Source: Candidatus Sulfotelmatobacter sp.
Lineage (GTDB): Bacteria > Acidobacteriota > Terriglobia > Terriglobales > Acidobacteriaceae
Assembly (NCBI GenBank): GCA_025462865.1
Contig: JAOAPI010000087.1
Location: forward strand, 99,365 to 163,364
DNA length: 64,000 nucleotides
Direction of reading: 5' to 3'
Of the stretch, positions 36,833 through 46,866 are shown one piece after another; position 1 is the first letter of the stretch, and the number at the start of each line of letters is the position of its first letter. The notes below the pieces were generated by a model. The model was not told the DNA's origin. It worked only from the letters and a program-made list of their open reading frames with translations, and did no database searches. A program made the translations under genes and the position numbers.

Positions 36833-37221
36833 TCCTGCTCGACACGCATGTGGTGATCTGGCTTGCGCAAGATTACAAGCGGATATCACGAACCGCTCAG
36901 GCTGCCATCGAGGATGCGCGCAACAAAGATCGCGGATTAGCGGTTGCCGACATCACACTTGTTGAAATCGCCAGGCTAGCAAGTCATGGGCGAATCAATT
37001 TAGCTCCGAATGTAGAAACGGTTCTATCGGAAGTGGAACGCCGGTTTGTCATCCTGCCCATCACATCGAAGATTGCAATGCAGGCATTCGCGCTGCCGGC
37101 AAATTATCCCAAAGACCCTGTGGACCGCGTGATTGGAGCAACTGCGCTCATCGAAGATATCCCCCTGATTACGGCTGATCGTGAAATCCGAAAGTCGAAG
37201 GCCTTCCCGACGATCTGGTGA
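36829..37221 (+). CDS. Toxin ribonuclease, VapC-like PIN domain
   Basis: A 130-residue PIN-domain RNase. The usual acidic residues are present: Asp5 in LLDTHVV, Glu in DITLVEIARL, the Asp pair of DPVDRVIGATAL and the Asp in LITADREI. VapC toxins cleave tRNA or rRNA. The TTG at 36829 is preferred, since PIN proteins begin MxLLDTH and TTGA overlaps the antitoxin stop; the ATG at 36814 would add five residues. It follows the Phd-type antitoxin gene on the same strand. Confidence 0.87.
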   Translation: MILLDTHVVIWLAQDYKRISRTAQAAIEDARNKDRGLAVADITLVEIARLASHGRINLAPNVETVLSEVERRFVILPITSKIAMQAFALPANYPKDPVDRVIGATALIEDIPLITADREIRKSKAFPTIW

Positions 37222-37341
37222 GCGCTCCAGAAATTGTCATTTTCCTCCAGCACAAAGCACTTTCACTTTCTCTTTCCCCGCGAATCTGCTTAAATCAGGT
37301 GAGAAGCAACACTGGGCGCGGCATTCGGGTTCCTACAAAAC

Positions 37342-38100
37342 GTGGTCGATATTCATTCTCACATTCTTCCGGAAGTAGACGACGGATCCAAGTCGTGGGA
37401 GACTTCCGTCGCAATGTGCCGCATGGCGGCCGCCGACGGCATCACTCATCAGGTCGCCACTCCCCATGCCAATGATCGCTACCATTACGACCGTGCTTAT
37501 CTCCAGGGACTTGTGGATCACTTGCAGGGACTCGTCGGCGACACACTCAAGCTCAGCCTCGGTTGCGATTTTCATCTGTCATACGACAACCTGCAGGACG
37601 TTCTTGCTAATCCCACTCGCTACGCGATCGAAGGTTCGCATTACATGCTGGTTGAGCTGAGCAACTACAGCGTCCCACCGCAGACTACCGATTGTTTTCT
37701 GAAGCTCGGAGACCGCGGCATCACCTCAATCATTACGCATCCAGAGCGCAATCCGATCCTCCGCGAGAGACCGCGGCGCGTAGTGGAATGGGCCGAACAG
37801 GGCTGCGTGATTCAGGTGACCGGTGCGGCCCTTACCGGATTCTGGGGAGAGCGCACCCGTCGCGCGGCACACTGGCTACTCGAGCACGACGCCGTGCACG
37901 TGCTGGCCACAGATGCACACGATACTGAAAAACGCATCCCCGTACTCTCGACTGCACGCGAGGCTGTGGCGGAGATCTATGGCGAGGAAGTGGCGGAAGC
38001 TCTCGTTGAAAGCAACCCGCAAGCAATCGTCAATTCGCAGCCTCTGCCCTATTTTCCCCGGCCCGTAATCGGTGACTACCGCAAGACGCCTGGGGGATAG
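37342..38100 (+). CDS. CpsB/YwqE-like PHP-domain tyrosine phosphatase
   Basis: A 252-residue protein that begins MVDIHSHILPEVDDGS, the hallmark of manganese-dependent PHP phosphatases of the CpsB/CapC/YwqE group. Further metal-binding blocks are ATPHAN, GCDFHL, ITHPERNP and ATDAHD. These enzymes dephosphorylate tyrosine kinases that control capsule or exopolysaccharide synthesis. The start is GTG; no clear ribosome site was seen. No polysaccharide genes are adjacent, so its partner kinase is elsewhere. Confidence 0.88.
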   Translation: MVDIHSHILPEVDDGSKSWETSVAMCRMAAADGITHQVATPHANDRYHYDRAYLQGLVDHLQGLVGDTLKLSLGCDFHLSYDNLQDVLANPTRYAIEGSHYMLVELSNYSVPPQTTDCFLKLGDRGITSIITHPERNPILRERPRRVVEWAEQGCVIQVTGAALTGFWGERTRRAAHWLLEHDAVHVLATDAHDTEKRIPVLSTAREAVAEIYGEEVAEALVESNPQAIVNSQPLPYFPRPVIGDYRKTPGG

Positions 38101-38106
38101 AAGGTG

Positions 38107-38144
38107 TTGGGGTCTGTTCTCAGTGGCAATTCTTACGACCCCAA
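38107..38144. terminator. Hairpin between convergent genes
   Basis: TTGGGGTC (38107-38114) and GACCCCAA (38137-38144) form a perfect 8-bp stem with a 22-base loop just after the PHP phosphatase gene and before the end of the minus-strand gene. No T run follows, so it is only a possible bidirectional terminator. Confidence 0.4.
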
Positions 38145-38198
38145 GCCATAAATAAGGCTGGCTCAGTTCGGATGACAATTTATTTTGTGTGTGGATGT

Positions 38199-38828
38199 CT
38201 ACTGCGGGTCGGACGCATCCTGGTCTGAGGTTGTAGCCGGCGGCGTTCTCATGCGTGCACCCGGCTCCGCACTGTGCGATGCCGGAGTTAAAGACGCCGC
38301 ACGCGGAGCAGAGGGCCCTGTGGTCATCGCACTCTCCGGATTCAGCAGATGGTCATGGCTGGGCCCGAGTCCCAGACTGATCAGCGCGCGCGAATCGGGA
38401 ACTGTCTTGGACTGCCAGCCGTGGTCCGCCTGGTAGCGCCGCATGGCATCTTCACTGGATTGATTCCAGGTTCCAGCGGCTGTCCCGCTCAGATAGTGCT
38501 CCCGGATCAAAGCTGCCTGGATGGCTTGGGCACGTTGGGCATCAATTTTCTGCTGGCCCCGCACCTTCTTCTTGCGCGAACTGGTGTGCTTCGACTTGCC
38601 ATTGTGAGCAACCGTTGCTGCGGTCGACTTCGGGGCTGCACCGGACTTGGCTTGTTTCCCGGCGCTGTTTGCCTTCGTTGTGTTGAGCTTGGCAATGGTT
38701 GGGTTCGAAGCAGGAGTGGAGGTCTGTCCGAAACTTTCGCTGGGCGAAGCACAGGCGCAGATCAGCGCCACAGTACTCAACCATCCCAGAAATTTCGCGC
38801 GATGCTTCTGCTGTTGTTTCAACGTCAA
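38199..38828 (-). CDS. Exported protein with peptidoglycan-binding-like domain
   Basis: A 209-residue protein with an N-terminal signal region (hydrophobic run WLSTVALICACA, with a Cys that may act as a lipobox-like residue, LICACASP), then a Lys/Ala/Ser-rich low-complexity linker (30-90). A short domain at about 100-155 (QAIQAALIREHYLSGTAAGTWNQSSEDAMRRYQADHGW) has the pattern of the PG_binding_1 domain. The C-terminus is Pro/Ser-rich. It probably binds cell-wall glycan in the envelope. It is convergent with the PHP phosphatase gene. Confidence 0.72.
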   Translation of the reverse strand: MTLKQQQKHRAKFLGWLSTVALICACASPSESFGQTSTPASNPTIAKLNTTKANSAGKQAKSGAAPKSTAATVAHNGKSKHTSSRKKKVRGQQKIDAQRAQAIQAALIREHYLSGTAAGTWNQSSEDAMRRYQADHGWQSKTVPDSRALISLGLGPSHDHLLNPESAMTTGPSAPRAASLTPASHSAEPGARMRTPPATTSDQDASDPQ

Positions 38829-38973
38829 ACCTCAGAACGCACGCCGCTCCGCTGGCCTTCGCAAGAACCCATGCGACAACGACTGCAGAAAAACAAAACC
38901 CAACTGGAACTGGCATTGTAATCATCCCTTATCAGGACAGGCAATGCCAGTTCCGGTCGGGCTAGTACTACGG

Positions 38974-40560
38974 TTACGGAAGTGTTCCCGCCATGAAGAT
39001 GGTTCCATCTTGACGAGCCGAACCTCGCGGACGCACCAGGAAAACCACGTCCTGACCACTCTTCAGACTTGATTCCGCTTTGGAAAAGTCCGCTTCGTTA
39101 TTTACCGGCTGCTTGTTAATCTCCAGGATAATGTCGCCGCGACCGACGCCAATATCCTCAGCAAAGGATCCACCCTTAACATCCTGCACGATCACTCCTT
39201 TACCTGCGGGGATGTCGAGCCGGTCGGCCATCTCCGGTGTCAGCTTGCGAACTGTGATGCCGAACTTGCTCTGTTTGGGCGAGCTTTCGTCGCTTCCCGT
39301 TTCGTCGTCGCTGAGTCGCGACGCAAACAGCTTGGCGCGATCCGCAACGGTCACAGTCGTTTCCTGCTGTTTCCCGTTACGCAGGAAGCCGAGCTCAACT
39401 TTTGCTCCGGGCTTGCGCGAAGCAATGTCAGCAACGAGTTCCGCTCCTTTTGTGACTTTCTTGCCGTCGACACTGTTGATGGTGTCGCCCGCTTTAAGAC
39501 CAGCCTGATCGGCGGGGCTGCCGGCCACCACAAAAGATACGGTTACGCCTGTACCAGCGCCGTAGACGCGAGCTATCGCAGGGTTTTCCACCGAGTTAAA
39601 CTCGATGCCGATTGAACCGCGCGACACGCGGTGATCGGGTCCAATCAGCTGGTTGTAAACCTGCACTACAGTGTTGGAAGGAAGCGAGAAGCCCACTCCC
39701 GCATAGGCGTTGGTTTCGCTCAAGATTGCAGTGTTGATCCCAATCACCTCTCCATCCAAATTCACCAGTGGCCCGCCGGAATTTCCGGGGTTAATCGCCG
39801 CGTCGGTTTGAATGAAGGTCTGGAACTGCCGTTGAGGTACGATGTCCCGGCCCTTAGCGGAAACAATCCCGGCGGTTACGGTGCCCACCTGCCCGAAAGG
39901 ACTGCCAATAGCCAACACCCAATCGCCCACCTGCATGCTGTCAGAGTTGCCCAGCCTTGCCGAGGGTACGGCGTGGTCCATGTCGATCTTGATTACCGCC
40001 AAGTCGGTTTCCTGATCTTCGCCGATTACTTTGGCGTCATGTTGCACGCCTGGAGGATCGTCTTGCATCCGCACGCGAATTCGATCCGCCTTCTCCACCA
40101 CATGCCGGTTGGTAACAATGTATCCCTTTGGATCAACGATTACGCCGGAACCGAGCGAACGCTCGCGAATGGAGTTATCGCCTCCGGGACCACCCTGTCC
40201 CCCGGGTCCACCAAAGAAACGGTTGAAGAAATCATCCATGCCACCACCGCCGCCATTTTCCTGATCGTCGGGAGTTTGCCCCCCACGGCGGCGCCGCGGA
40301 CTCTTGATGGTCGATTCCGTGTTGATGTTGACTACGCTCGGCCCCAATTGTTTGGCGATCTGCGAAAACTGGTTAGAGAGTTGCTTTGGAGAAGGAACTG
40401 AAAGCGGTGTTGCATCAGAAGACTTCTGGCCTTCCTTGCCCTTCACTCCGAAAGAAACGACCGTGCCAATCAAAATTCCGAGCGCTAGCGTCGTCACGAT
40501 ACTGAACGAATAAACCCATCGACGGGTTTTTGAGCGCATCCATGCTGCCGGTGAATCCAT
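38974..40560 (-). CDS. htrA: HtrA/Deg-family serine protease with two PDZ domains
   Basis: A 528-residue periplasmic protease/chaperone of the Do family. After a short cytosolic start, a membrane or signal segment lies at about 16-37. The catalytic triad is His153 (TNRHVV), Asp186 (ETDLAVI) and Ser261 (GNSGGP). A Gly-rich insertion at 103-128 is unusual. Two PDZ domains follow (about 290-390 and 420-520). The ATG at 40560 is chosen over a frame reaching 40893 because it has GGAGGA ten bases upstream and places the signal segment at the N-terminus. It degrades misfolded envelope proteins. Confidence 0.94.
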   Translation of the reverse strand: MDSPAAWMRSKTRRWVYSFSIVTTLALGILIGTVVSFGVKGKEGQKSSDATPLSVPSPKQLSNQFSQIAKQLGPSVVNINTESTIKSPRRRRGGQTPDDQENGGGGGMDDFFNRFFGGPGGQGGPGGDNSIRERSLGSGVIVDPKGYIVTNRHVVEKADRIRVRMQDDPPGVQHDAKVIGEDQETDLAVIKIDMDHAVPSARLGNSDSMQVGDWVLAIGSPFGQVGTVTAGIVSAKGRDIVPQRQFQTFIQTDAAINPGNSGGPLVNLDGEVIGINTAILSETNAYAGVGFSLPSNTVVQVYNQLIGPDHRVSRGSIGIEFNSVENPAIARVYGAGTGVTVSFVVAGSPADQAGLKAGDTINSVDGKKVTKGAELVADIASRKPGAKVELGFLRNGKQQETTVTVADRAKLFASRLSDDETGSDESSPKQSKFGITVRKLTPEMADRLDIPAGKGVIVQDVKGGSFAEDIGVGRGDIILEINKQPVNNEADFSKAESSLKSGQDVVFLVRPRGSARQDGTIFMAGTLP

Positions 40561-40596
40561 ATGCCTGCTTTCCTCCGAAAACTGTGTGAACCCCTT

Positions 40597-40602
40597 ATTA
40601 TA
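40597..40602 (-). promoter_or_regulatory. Candidate -10 box for htrA
   Basis: Read on the minus strand, the bases spell TATAAT about 37 bases before the htrA ATG. A good -35 at the expected spacing was not found, so this is a weak candidate. Confidence 0.35.
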
Positions 40603-40774
40603 CCCGCTTGCGAAAGCGACGCCCCTGCGCCGTGACCGCCCCGGATACGAGATCACAACTATGCGGTCAAGAATTGTTAGACGCACGAATGCACCATTTC
40701 GTTTTATGAAAAGGGAAATAATTCGCTGAAAATAAAGCAGATAGTACGAAACCATTACCAAGAACGATGCTTTA

Positions 40775-42613
40775 TTATTTACTGGCTTCGTACACGGTCT
40801 TACCGCCGACGACGGTTTGCAGCACCTTGCTGGCCAGCAACTTCTCCGCCGGAGTAGCTGTGATGTCGCGATCAAGCACCACGAAATCCGCAAGCATCCC
40901 GGGAGCCAGCCTGCCCTTTTCTTTCTCCTCGAATTCGGCGAAGGCAGATCCGCTGGTGTAGGCGGCGATCGCCTGATCCATCGTGAGTTTCTGTTCGGGG
41001 AAAAATTCCTGCTTGCCGTCCTCGCTCTTGCGCGTCACCGCGGCATACAGTCCGCGAAATGGAGTGACTGGCTCAACGGGATAATCCGTGCCAAACGCCA
41101 GTGTCACTCCTTTGCTCAGAAAAGCCGCCCATGCATAAGAGGTTGCCGAGCGCTTTGGCCCCACCCGTTCCTGCGCCCACCGCATGTCAGTGATAACGTG
41201 GCTGGGCTGCATGGAAGCGATTACTTTCAATTCCTTGAAGCGTGCGATCTCGGCGGGTGTGGTGATCTGGGCATGTTCAATGCGCAGGCGAAAATCCTCG
41301 CCGCCATTCGCGGCCTTTACTTTTTGTTCATGCCCAGCTTTTTCGGCCTCGGCGAAGGCATCCAGCGCCATCTGCACCGCCTTGTCTCCAATGGCATGAA
41401 AACCAAGCTGGAAGCCTGCCAGCACGCGCTCCTTGGCCATTTCGTTCAGCTTGCCGGGCTCATATTGCAGCAGGCCGGAGGTTTTAGGATCGTCTGCATA
41501 CGGCTCCAACATCGCTGCCGTATGGCCGCCAGCTGAACCATCCATGAAGGCCTTCAGCATTCCCGTGTGCAACATCAAATCCGATTGCGGATGCGAGTCT
41601 CGTCTTTTTTTCAAGTCTTCTACTGCAAGGTCGAACGGCAGCCATGCGGAGATCCGCGCAGTCAGCTTGCCTTCTTTTTCCAGCTCTTCATAAATCTGGA
41701 AATTCTCCCAGTCGGGCGAATAATCCTGAGCGGACGTCACGCCGTGCTCGGCGAGTTCTGCAAGTGCGACTTCAATTCCCCGGCGCCGCTTTTCGTGTGT
41801 TGATTGCGGAATCACTGCTCGTATCAAGAGCTTCGACTTCTCGCGGAGAATCCCGCTCGGCTGGCCATTCGCGTCGCGATCAATGATGCCGCCTTCGGGA
41901 TCTCTGCTGGCTATCGTGATATCGGCCAGCTGCAGCGCTCGCGTGTTTGCCACGGCCAAATGTCCATCCACTCGGTCCAGATAGACGGGATGCCCATCTG
42001 AAACCTCATCCAAATCCCAGCGGTTAGGCAGCGTTTTCACCGGCCAGATAGTTTCGTCCCATCCTCCACCTAGGATCCATTCGTCCGCCTTAGCCATTTG
42101 CACTTTGGCTCGCAGGCGTTCACGAAATTCCTCCAGCGTTTTCACTCCGGCGAGATCGACATTCAATTTGTTCACCCCGGCATCGGCGAGATGGAGATGG
42201 GCATCGTTAAATCCTGGCATGACAAAGCGTCCGCCCAGATCAATGACCTGCGTCTGCGGGCCTTTTAACTTCTGGATGTCTGCATTTTTGCCCACCGCTT
42301 GAATGCGTTCCCCCCGGACCGCGAATGCTTCCTCGCGCACAACAGAGCTGAATTGCGCGGCGGCCGGCACACCCGTGTAAACATTCCCATGGATATAGAT
42401 CGTGTCGGCTTTGGGCTTGAGATCTTTGGTTTCGGGCGCGGCGTTCTGCGCCGATGCCGGCGCGATTGAGAGAGCCGCGACAATCAGGAAAGTTCGTAGC
42501 AGTGAGACCGAACCAGGCCCGAGTAGCCAGCGCGGAGACCAAATCAAATCCAGCCCCCCAGAGAACGGCACTGTCGTTTTTCTCCATCCTTCTGCAATCC
42601 GAATCTGGCCCAT
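40775..42613 (-). CDS. Exported amidohydrolase, YtcJ-like
   Basis: A 612-residue metal-dependent amidohydrolase of the Amidohydro_3 group. It has [12 protein letters not shown] (HxH metal ligands), a central HAIGDKA and a late FGTDYPVEP with the Asp. A hydrophobic segment at about 38-55 ([19 protein letters not shown]) looks like a signal peptide, so the real start may be inside the frame, but no other start codon with a ribosome site was found before it. The ATG overlaps the stop of the M20 peptidase gene by one base (TAATG), so the two are coupled. The substrate is unknown. Confidence 0.86.
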   Translation of the reverse strand: MGQIRIAEGWRKTTVPFSGGLDLIWSPRWLLGPGSVSLLRTFLIVAALSIAPASAQNAAPETKDLKPKADTIYIHGNVYTGVPAAAQFSSVVREEAFAVRGERIQAVGKNADIQKLKGPQTQVIDLGGRFVMPGFNDAHLHLADAGVNKLNVDLAGVKTLEEFRERLRAKVQMAKADEWILGGGWDETIWPVKTLPNRWDLDEVSDGHPVYLDRVDGHLAVANTRALQLADITIASRDPEGGIIDRDANGQPSGILREKSKLLIRAVIPQSTHEKRRRGIEVALAELAEHGVTSAQDYSPDWENFQIYEELEKEGKLTARISAWLPFDLAVEDLKKRRDSHPQSDLMLHTGMLKAFMDGSAGGHTAAMLEPYADDPKTSGLLQYEPGKLNEMAKERVLAGFQLGFHAIGDKAVQMALDAFAEAEKAGHEQKVKAANGGEDFRLRIEHAQITTPAEIARFKELKVIASMQPSHVITDMRWAQERVGPKRSATSYAWAAFLSKGVTLAFGTDYPVEPVTPFRGLYAAVTRKSEDGKQEFFPEQKLTMDQAIAAYTSGSAFAEFEEKEKGRLAPGMLADFVVLDRDITATPAEKLLASKVLQTVVGGKTVYEASK

Positions 42614-43893
42614 TATTCCCTCGCTCCTGCGAGCGCCAACATCGTGAGCAGTATTCTCTTCAATCCCAGCTCGCGCCCGCTACCGTCGAACCATTCCTGC
42701 AAAGTATGAGCACCGCCGCCCGAACCGCCACCGCCAATCGCAATTGCCTCCAGCCCCAGCGACAGCGGAATGTTCGCGTCAGTCGAGGCGCGCTGCACCT
42801 GCGCAGCATTGTTCAGCTGTGTATCCACCGCGCGAATAACGCTCAGGATTCGTGCGCCCGCCGCCAACTCTCCCGCCGGACGATTGCCAATCGCGACCAC
42901 TTCGCAATTCACCCCCGAAGGCCTCTTCTGCACCGTCGAACGCATCTCTGCGGCAAGCGTTTCGTCTTCGACAGCACGATTCAGGGCCAGGCGCAGCGCC
43001 TGTTCCAGGCGCTCCATTTCCGCCATCGACGTCGAGCGGATATCCACCTTCATACTGGCCGACTCGGGGATGGAATTCACCGACGTGCCCCCGCGAATCA
43101 CTCCAATGTTGAACGTGGTCTTCGGCGCGGTCGGCACCGGCGTCGACGTAAACGTATCGACCGCACGAGACAAAATCACGATTGGATTGGGCGCTCCAAA
43201 GTCGCTCCACGAATGCCCGCCCGGACCGCGCACGATTACTTCAAAACGGCGGCTACCGAGCGCTTCGGCAACAATCGTATCCGCACCCGCGCCATCGAGC
43301 ACCACGCTGTAGGCAATCGAATCCTTCCACCGCGGCGTAGAAAATATGTGACGCATGCCGCGCAGGTCGCCTTCGCCCTCTTCGCCAACATTGCCGATAA
43401 ACACAAAGGGCAGCGCGTGCCGCAATCGCACCGCGCGGAGCAGCGAAGCAATCGCCAGCATCGCCGTAACTCCCGCGCCATTGTCGGAAACTCCCGGGCC
43501 GTACAGTCGGCTTCCCTGCTGGCGGACATTCAAGGGCGTATTCGCGGGAAAGACCGTGTCAATGTGCGCGCTCAACGCTACGTAGCGCTGACCGAATGCA
43601 GACTGCATGAACCCCGGATGCGAACCGAACACGTTGCCCACATCGTCAATGCGGACGTCGTCGAGGTCGATCTCGCGGAAGCGCTCGGCCAACCACACCC
43701 CGCGCGCGGACTCGCCGAACGGGGGCGCCGGAATCCGCGCCATCTCCATTTGCCACTGCGCCAGTTGCGGCTCCTGCGTGCGCAGCCAGTTGTAGGCGGA
43801 CCTCACCTCTGGCGAAGCAGCCAGGCGCGCGAGCTCCTGTTGCACCGTAGGCGCAACGTCCGGCATATCCGAACGTGGTGGAGTAGGGCTCAT
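42613..43893 (-). CDS. M20-family metallopeptidase
   Basis: A 426-residue co-catalytic zinc peptidase. The metal ligands are in LSAHIDTVFP, GPGVSDNGAG, GEEGEGDLRG and, near the C-terminus, GSGGGAHTLQEWFDG. The catalytic acid pair is the Asp after His (HID) and Glu of GEEG. It probably cleaves di- or tripeptides or acts on N-acyl amino acids in the cytosol; no signal peptide was seen. The downstream exported amidohydrolase is coupled to it, and the two may serve peptide or amide degradation. Confidence 0.88.
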   Translation of the reverse strand: MSPTPPRSDMPDVAPTVQQELARLAASPEVRSAYNWLRTQEPQLAQWQMEMARIPAPPFGESARGVWLAERFREIDLDDVRIDDVGNVFGSHPGFMQSAFGQRYVALSAHIDTVFPANTPLNVRQQGSRLYGPGVSDNGAGVTAMLAIASLLRAVRLRHALPFVFIGNVGEEGEGDLRGMRHIFSTPRWKDSIAYSVVLDGAGADTIVAEALGSRRFEVIVRGPGGHSWSDFGAPNPIVILSRAVDTFTSTPVPTAPKTTFNIGVIRGGTSVNSIPESASMKVDIRSTSMAEMERLEQALRLALNRAVEDETLAAEMRSTVQKRPSGVNCEVVAIGNRPAGELAAGARILSVIRAVDTQLNNAAQVQRASTDANIPLSLGLEAIAIGGGGSGGGAHTLQEWFDGSGRELGLKRILLTMLALAGARE

Positions 43894-44069
43894 GGGGAGT
43901 TATTGCGTAATCTTACAACGCATTGGAAGTAAAAGGGATTACCTTGGGCGGGAACCGCACATTCCTATCTCACTCGTGCATTCCGTTCCAATGTCGGTGG
44001 AGAGAGATGGACGTTCGTAACATCCGCGAATAGCGACCCTTTCCACCTAATCAGACCCGCGCGGGTGCC

Positions 44070-44515
44070 TCATCGCCGTCGCGCCTCGGCTTCGGCGAGC
44101 CATCCCCGGCGTAGCGTTTCAGCCGGAATGGTAGACAGCAAGGGCTTGATATCGAGAATAGGCGTTCCATCCAGCATATCGACGCCCCGAACATGCAACT
44201 CGATACCCTCGCGGCGGAGCAGTTCGACGGTTGTCAAACCAATCGGATTTGGACGCCGCGGCGATCGCGTCGCAAACACTCCATGCGACCGGTTGTCGGA
44301 AGGCGGCATACCCAGCAACTCAAACCCGCGAGACTGATCGAATTCCCAGAGGACGACAAGATGTGAGAAGCCTTCATGTCGGCAAGTCCGGGCTCAAATT
44401 CGGGCAGGATGGCCAGCACCCCATCCGCCTCGTGCTTAGCTCCAAGCCCTTTAGGAATTTCTGCCACATTCTTGTACGGACTGTTCACAAATCCAATCGC
44501 CCGCGACATAAACAT
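44070..44515 (-). pseudogene. trmO: Frameshifted trmO (tRNA m6t6A37 methyltransferase, TsaA family)
   Basis: Two adjoining minus-strand reading frames together give a TsaA/TrmO protein. The first (44515 to about 44373) encodes SRAIGFVNSPYKNVAEIPKG ... EFEPGLADMK; the second (to 44070) continues with SHLVVLWEFDQSRG, ELLGMPPSD, FATRSPRRPNPIGLT and IPAETLRRGW. The frame changes at 44371-44373, where one base seems missing in the AAGGC stretch. GAGGAGG precedes the ATG at 44515. TrmO methylates N6-threonylcarbamoyladenosine-37 of tRNA-Thr. It is either a real decayed gene or an assembly error. Confidence 0.85.
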
Positions 44516-44596
44516 GGGTCCTCCTCTTTTTCCTTTTGGACACTCATTTCCCTTGGACACCCAAAAGGTTTCAGGGAAAGTGCAATTGATCCAGAC

Positions 44597-45508
44597 CTAC
44601 GCCAGCCGACTCTCTTTGTATCCGGCTCGCTCTTCGACCGCGGCCACCAGCTTCTTGGTAGCCGGAACCTCGATCCCGTGGCGGCGAGCGCCGCGGAGGA
44701 TCGGACCAGCAATTGCATCCAGCTCGGGAGTCTTGTGCTGCTCAACATCCTTCTGCATGGAACTGCGCATGGTTGCAGGCATGGCCCCGACTCCGGCGAG
44801 AACTGCTTCGGGACTAACCTTCGCGCCCTCTGCTACGGCAACTGCGCACGCCTCGCGGACACAAGCCTCCCCCAGACTCCGCCACTGCGGATCGGAAAGA
44901 ATTTCACCAACCGTTTTGTTGGCAGCGGTTGTGCTCAGAGCAAACGGCGCAAGAAAGACCAGTTTTCCCCACATCAGCGTCGGCTCATCGTCGATAAATC
45001 GGCAGGTAAAGCCGATCTGCGTGAGCTGATCGAGCGTGCCCGCAAGCAGCGCACGTCCGGCAGATAATACATTTAACCGCGCAAACGGAGAGGGATGGAC
45101 GATGTATCCCGGACGGACGCGCTCCATTTCGCCCGCAATCGTCCCAGGAATCACACGGTCTGCGCCGTACCTCTCTCGCAGAACAGCGACATGATCAATG
45201 CCATTGAGCAGCGGAACAATCGCCCGAACTTCCTTGGGGACCCTCAGCGCAGCGAGAGCCGGCTCCAACTGCGTAGCCTTCACCGTAATCCAAAGCACAT
45301 CAACGGCAGGCACTTCCGCAGCGACAGCAACGTCCACCGTAAATTTACCGAACGAACTCTCCAGACGAAGTTGCTTCGGATATTGCGCCAGCGTTTCTGG
45401 CCTCACTACGAGCGTGACCGCATCGCCGGCGTGCGCCAGGGAGGCGCCCATCATACCGCCAACTCCGCCAGCTCCAAGAATCCCGTGCCGCATCGGTTCA
45501 GGTTGCAT
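44597..45508 (-). CDS. panE: 2-dehydropantoate 2-reductase-like protein
   Basis: A 303-residue NADP-dependent reductase-fold protein. The N-terminal Rossmann motif is GAGGVGG (12-18), followed by the Arg/Glu region VRPETLAQY. The central VKATQLEPAL has the substrate-lysine context of ketopantoate reductases, and LLNGIDHVAVLRE corresponds to the conserved LxNGxxxxE block. The C-terminal helical domain ends in KESRLA. PanE makes pantoate for coenzyme A. It lies 33 bases downstream of a carboxyltransferase-like gene on the same strand. PanE paralogues with other substrates exist, so the exact role is not certain. Confidence 0.85.
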   Translation of the reverse strand: MQPEPMRHGILGAGGVGGMMGASLAHAGDAVTLVVRPETLAQYPKQLRLESSFGKFTVDVAVAAEVPAVDVLWITVKATQLEPALAALRVPKEVRAIVPLLNGIDHVAVLRERYGADRVIPGTIAGEMERVRPGYIVHPSPFARLNVLSAGRALLAGTLDQLTQIGFTCRFIDDEPTLMWGKLVFLAPFALSTTAANKTVGEILSDPQWRSLGEACVREACAVAVAEGAKVSPEAVLAGVGAMPATMRSSMQKDVEQHKTPELDAIAGPILRGARRHGIEVPATKKLVAAVEERAGYKESRLA

Positions 45509-45541
45509 TTGTTCAGGGATGAGATTTAACAGGTCTGGGAT

Positions 45542-46789
45542 TCAATTCTGTTTCGCTGCAGTCGCCGGCAAACATTCCACAAGTTCAGCGTCGCTCAAAG
45601 TATGATCGCTAGCTTTAGCGCGCTGATAGATACGCTCGACTACGTCGTCGGTCGCCGGGATGCCGCGCTTTTCCAGCCAAAACAACACATTCGATTTTCC
45701 GCTCATCGGGCCGATATCGATAATCTGCTCCAGGCCAAATAGATGCGACGGGACACCCGAATAAACTGTGTTAGCGAGCACAACATCATTCTTGCGGTAC
45801 GCCTTGATGATTGCCGCGGCGTGCACGCCGGTCGCCGTGCGAAATGCATCATCGCCGACAACAGGATAATTCGCGGGAATAGGCACGTCTGTGGCACCCG
45901 AAACTGCCTGACAATATTGTTTTAGCTTGGTGAGATCCTGCTGCTCCCACGGAGCGATGCCCATCAGCTTGAGATTCACCAGCATCTGATCGATCTGCGT
46001 ATTGCCGACGCGCTCGCCCAGACCGATGGCGCATCCGTGAACACAGTTCGCTCCCGCAATTATCGCAGCCATAGAATTCGCAATCGCCAGACCGCGATCG
46101 CTGTGCCCGTGCCAGTCCACACGAACCTTCTCCCCCGACGGCTTCACCACTTGCTCAATCACAAACCGAACGAGAGCCAGCGCCCCCATCGGGGTGGCGT
46201 GCCCGGCGGTGTCGCAGATCACAATGGCTCGCGCCCCGCAACTGATCGCCGTGGAATAAAGCCGCTTTACTGTCTCGGGATCGCAGCGGCTCGTGTCCTC
46301 GGTGACATACATCGCATCGAGGCCCAGGGAGACCGCATACTTCACGGCCTTCTCAGTCGTCTGCAGCAGAAAATCATCCGACCACCCCTCGGTAAATCGC
46401 CGAATCGGGCTCGATCCGATAAATGTTGCCGCCTCGATGGGCAGGCCTGTTTTCTGAACGATCTCGGCAATGGGACGAATGTCATTTTCATGCGTGCGCG
46501 CTGCGCAGTTGGCGCGAATCTTCATCTTGTTGGAGACAATCTCTTGCGCCAGCGCGGTCACGTGCTCAACGGCTCGCGCTCCTGCGCCGGGTAATCCAAG
46601 ATCGAGTGAGTTGATCCCAAGCGCTTCCATTAAATGAAGAATTTCAATCTTTTCTGGAATAGAAGGATCGCGCACCGAAGGCGACTGTAAGCCGTCCCGC
46701 AGGCTCTCGTCGTTTAGCAGTATCGGCCCGGGCGGTTTCAATCCAGGAGGGTGGTTGTTGTTCCAGTCGTAGATAAGTTCAGTACTCAT
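45542..46789 (-). CDS. Isopropylmalate/homocitrate synthase-like carboxyltransferase (DRE-TIM family)
   Basis: A 415-residue TIM-barrel enzyme of the HMGL-like group. Catalytic Arg31 lies in NDESLRDGLQS (the family's DxxR-D/E motif), and the metal-binding HxH is His227/His229 in DWHGHSDRGLA. The Gly-rich block ANCVHGCAIGLGERVGNTQ is typical of the isopropylmalate synthase family. There is no C-terminal LeuA dimer (allosteric) domain, so regulation by leucine is unlikely. Acceptor keto acid unknown. It may be in one operon with the downstream PanE-like gene. Confidence 0.86.
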   Translation of the reverse strand: MSTELIYDWNNNHPPGLKPPGPILLNDESLRDGLQSPSVRDPSIPEKIEILHLMEALGINSLDLGLPGAGARAVEHVTALAQEIVSNKMKIRANCAARTHENDIRPIAEIVQKTGLPIEAATFIGSSPIRRFTEGWSDDFLLQTTEKAVKYAVSLGLDAMYVTEDTSRCDPETVKRLYSTAISCGARAIVICDTAGHATPMGALALVRFVIEQVVKPSGEKVRVDWHGHSDRGLAIANSMAAIIAGANCVHGCAIGLGERVGNTQIDQMLVNLKLMGIAPWEQQDLTKLKQYCQAVSGATDVPIPANYPVVGDDAFRTATGVHAAAIIKAYRKNDVVLANTVYSGVPSHLFGLEQIIDIGPMSGKSNVLFWLEKRGIPATDDVVERIYQRAKASDHTLSDAELVECLPATAAKQN

Positions 46790-46866
46790 CGGAGACAGCT
46801 ACTAGGTTCTAGCTCCTGGCTTCTAGCCACTACCTCAAAAACAGGTTAGCAACTGGGCGGTAAAAC

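Noticed and set aside
40561..40893. N-terminal extension of the HtrA frame
   Set aside because: It overlaps the end of the amidohydrolase gene and has no start context; the ATG at 40560 carries GGAGGA upstream.
42454..43932. Plus-strand open frame of 492 codons
   Set aside because: It lies opposite the M20 peptidase gene, is Arg/His-rich with no domain pattern and is a shadow of the high-GC coding strand.
44376..45029. Plus-strand frame of 217 codons opposite the PanE-like gene
   Set aside because: No domain pattern; the opposite strand has the Rossmann motif and conserved blocks.
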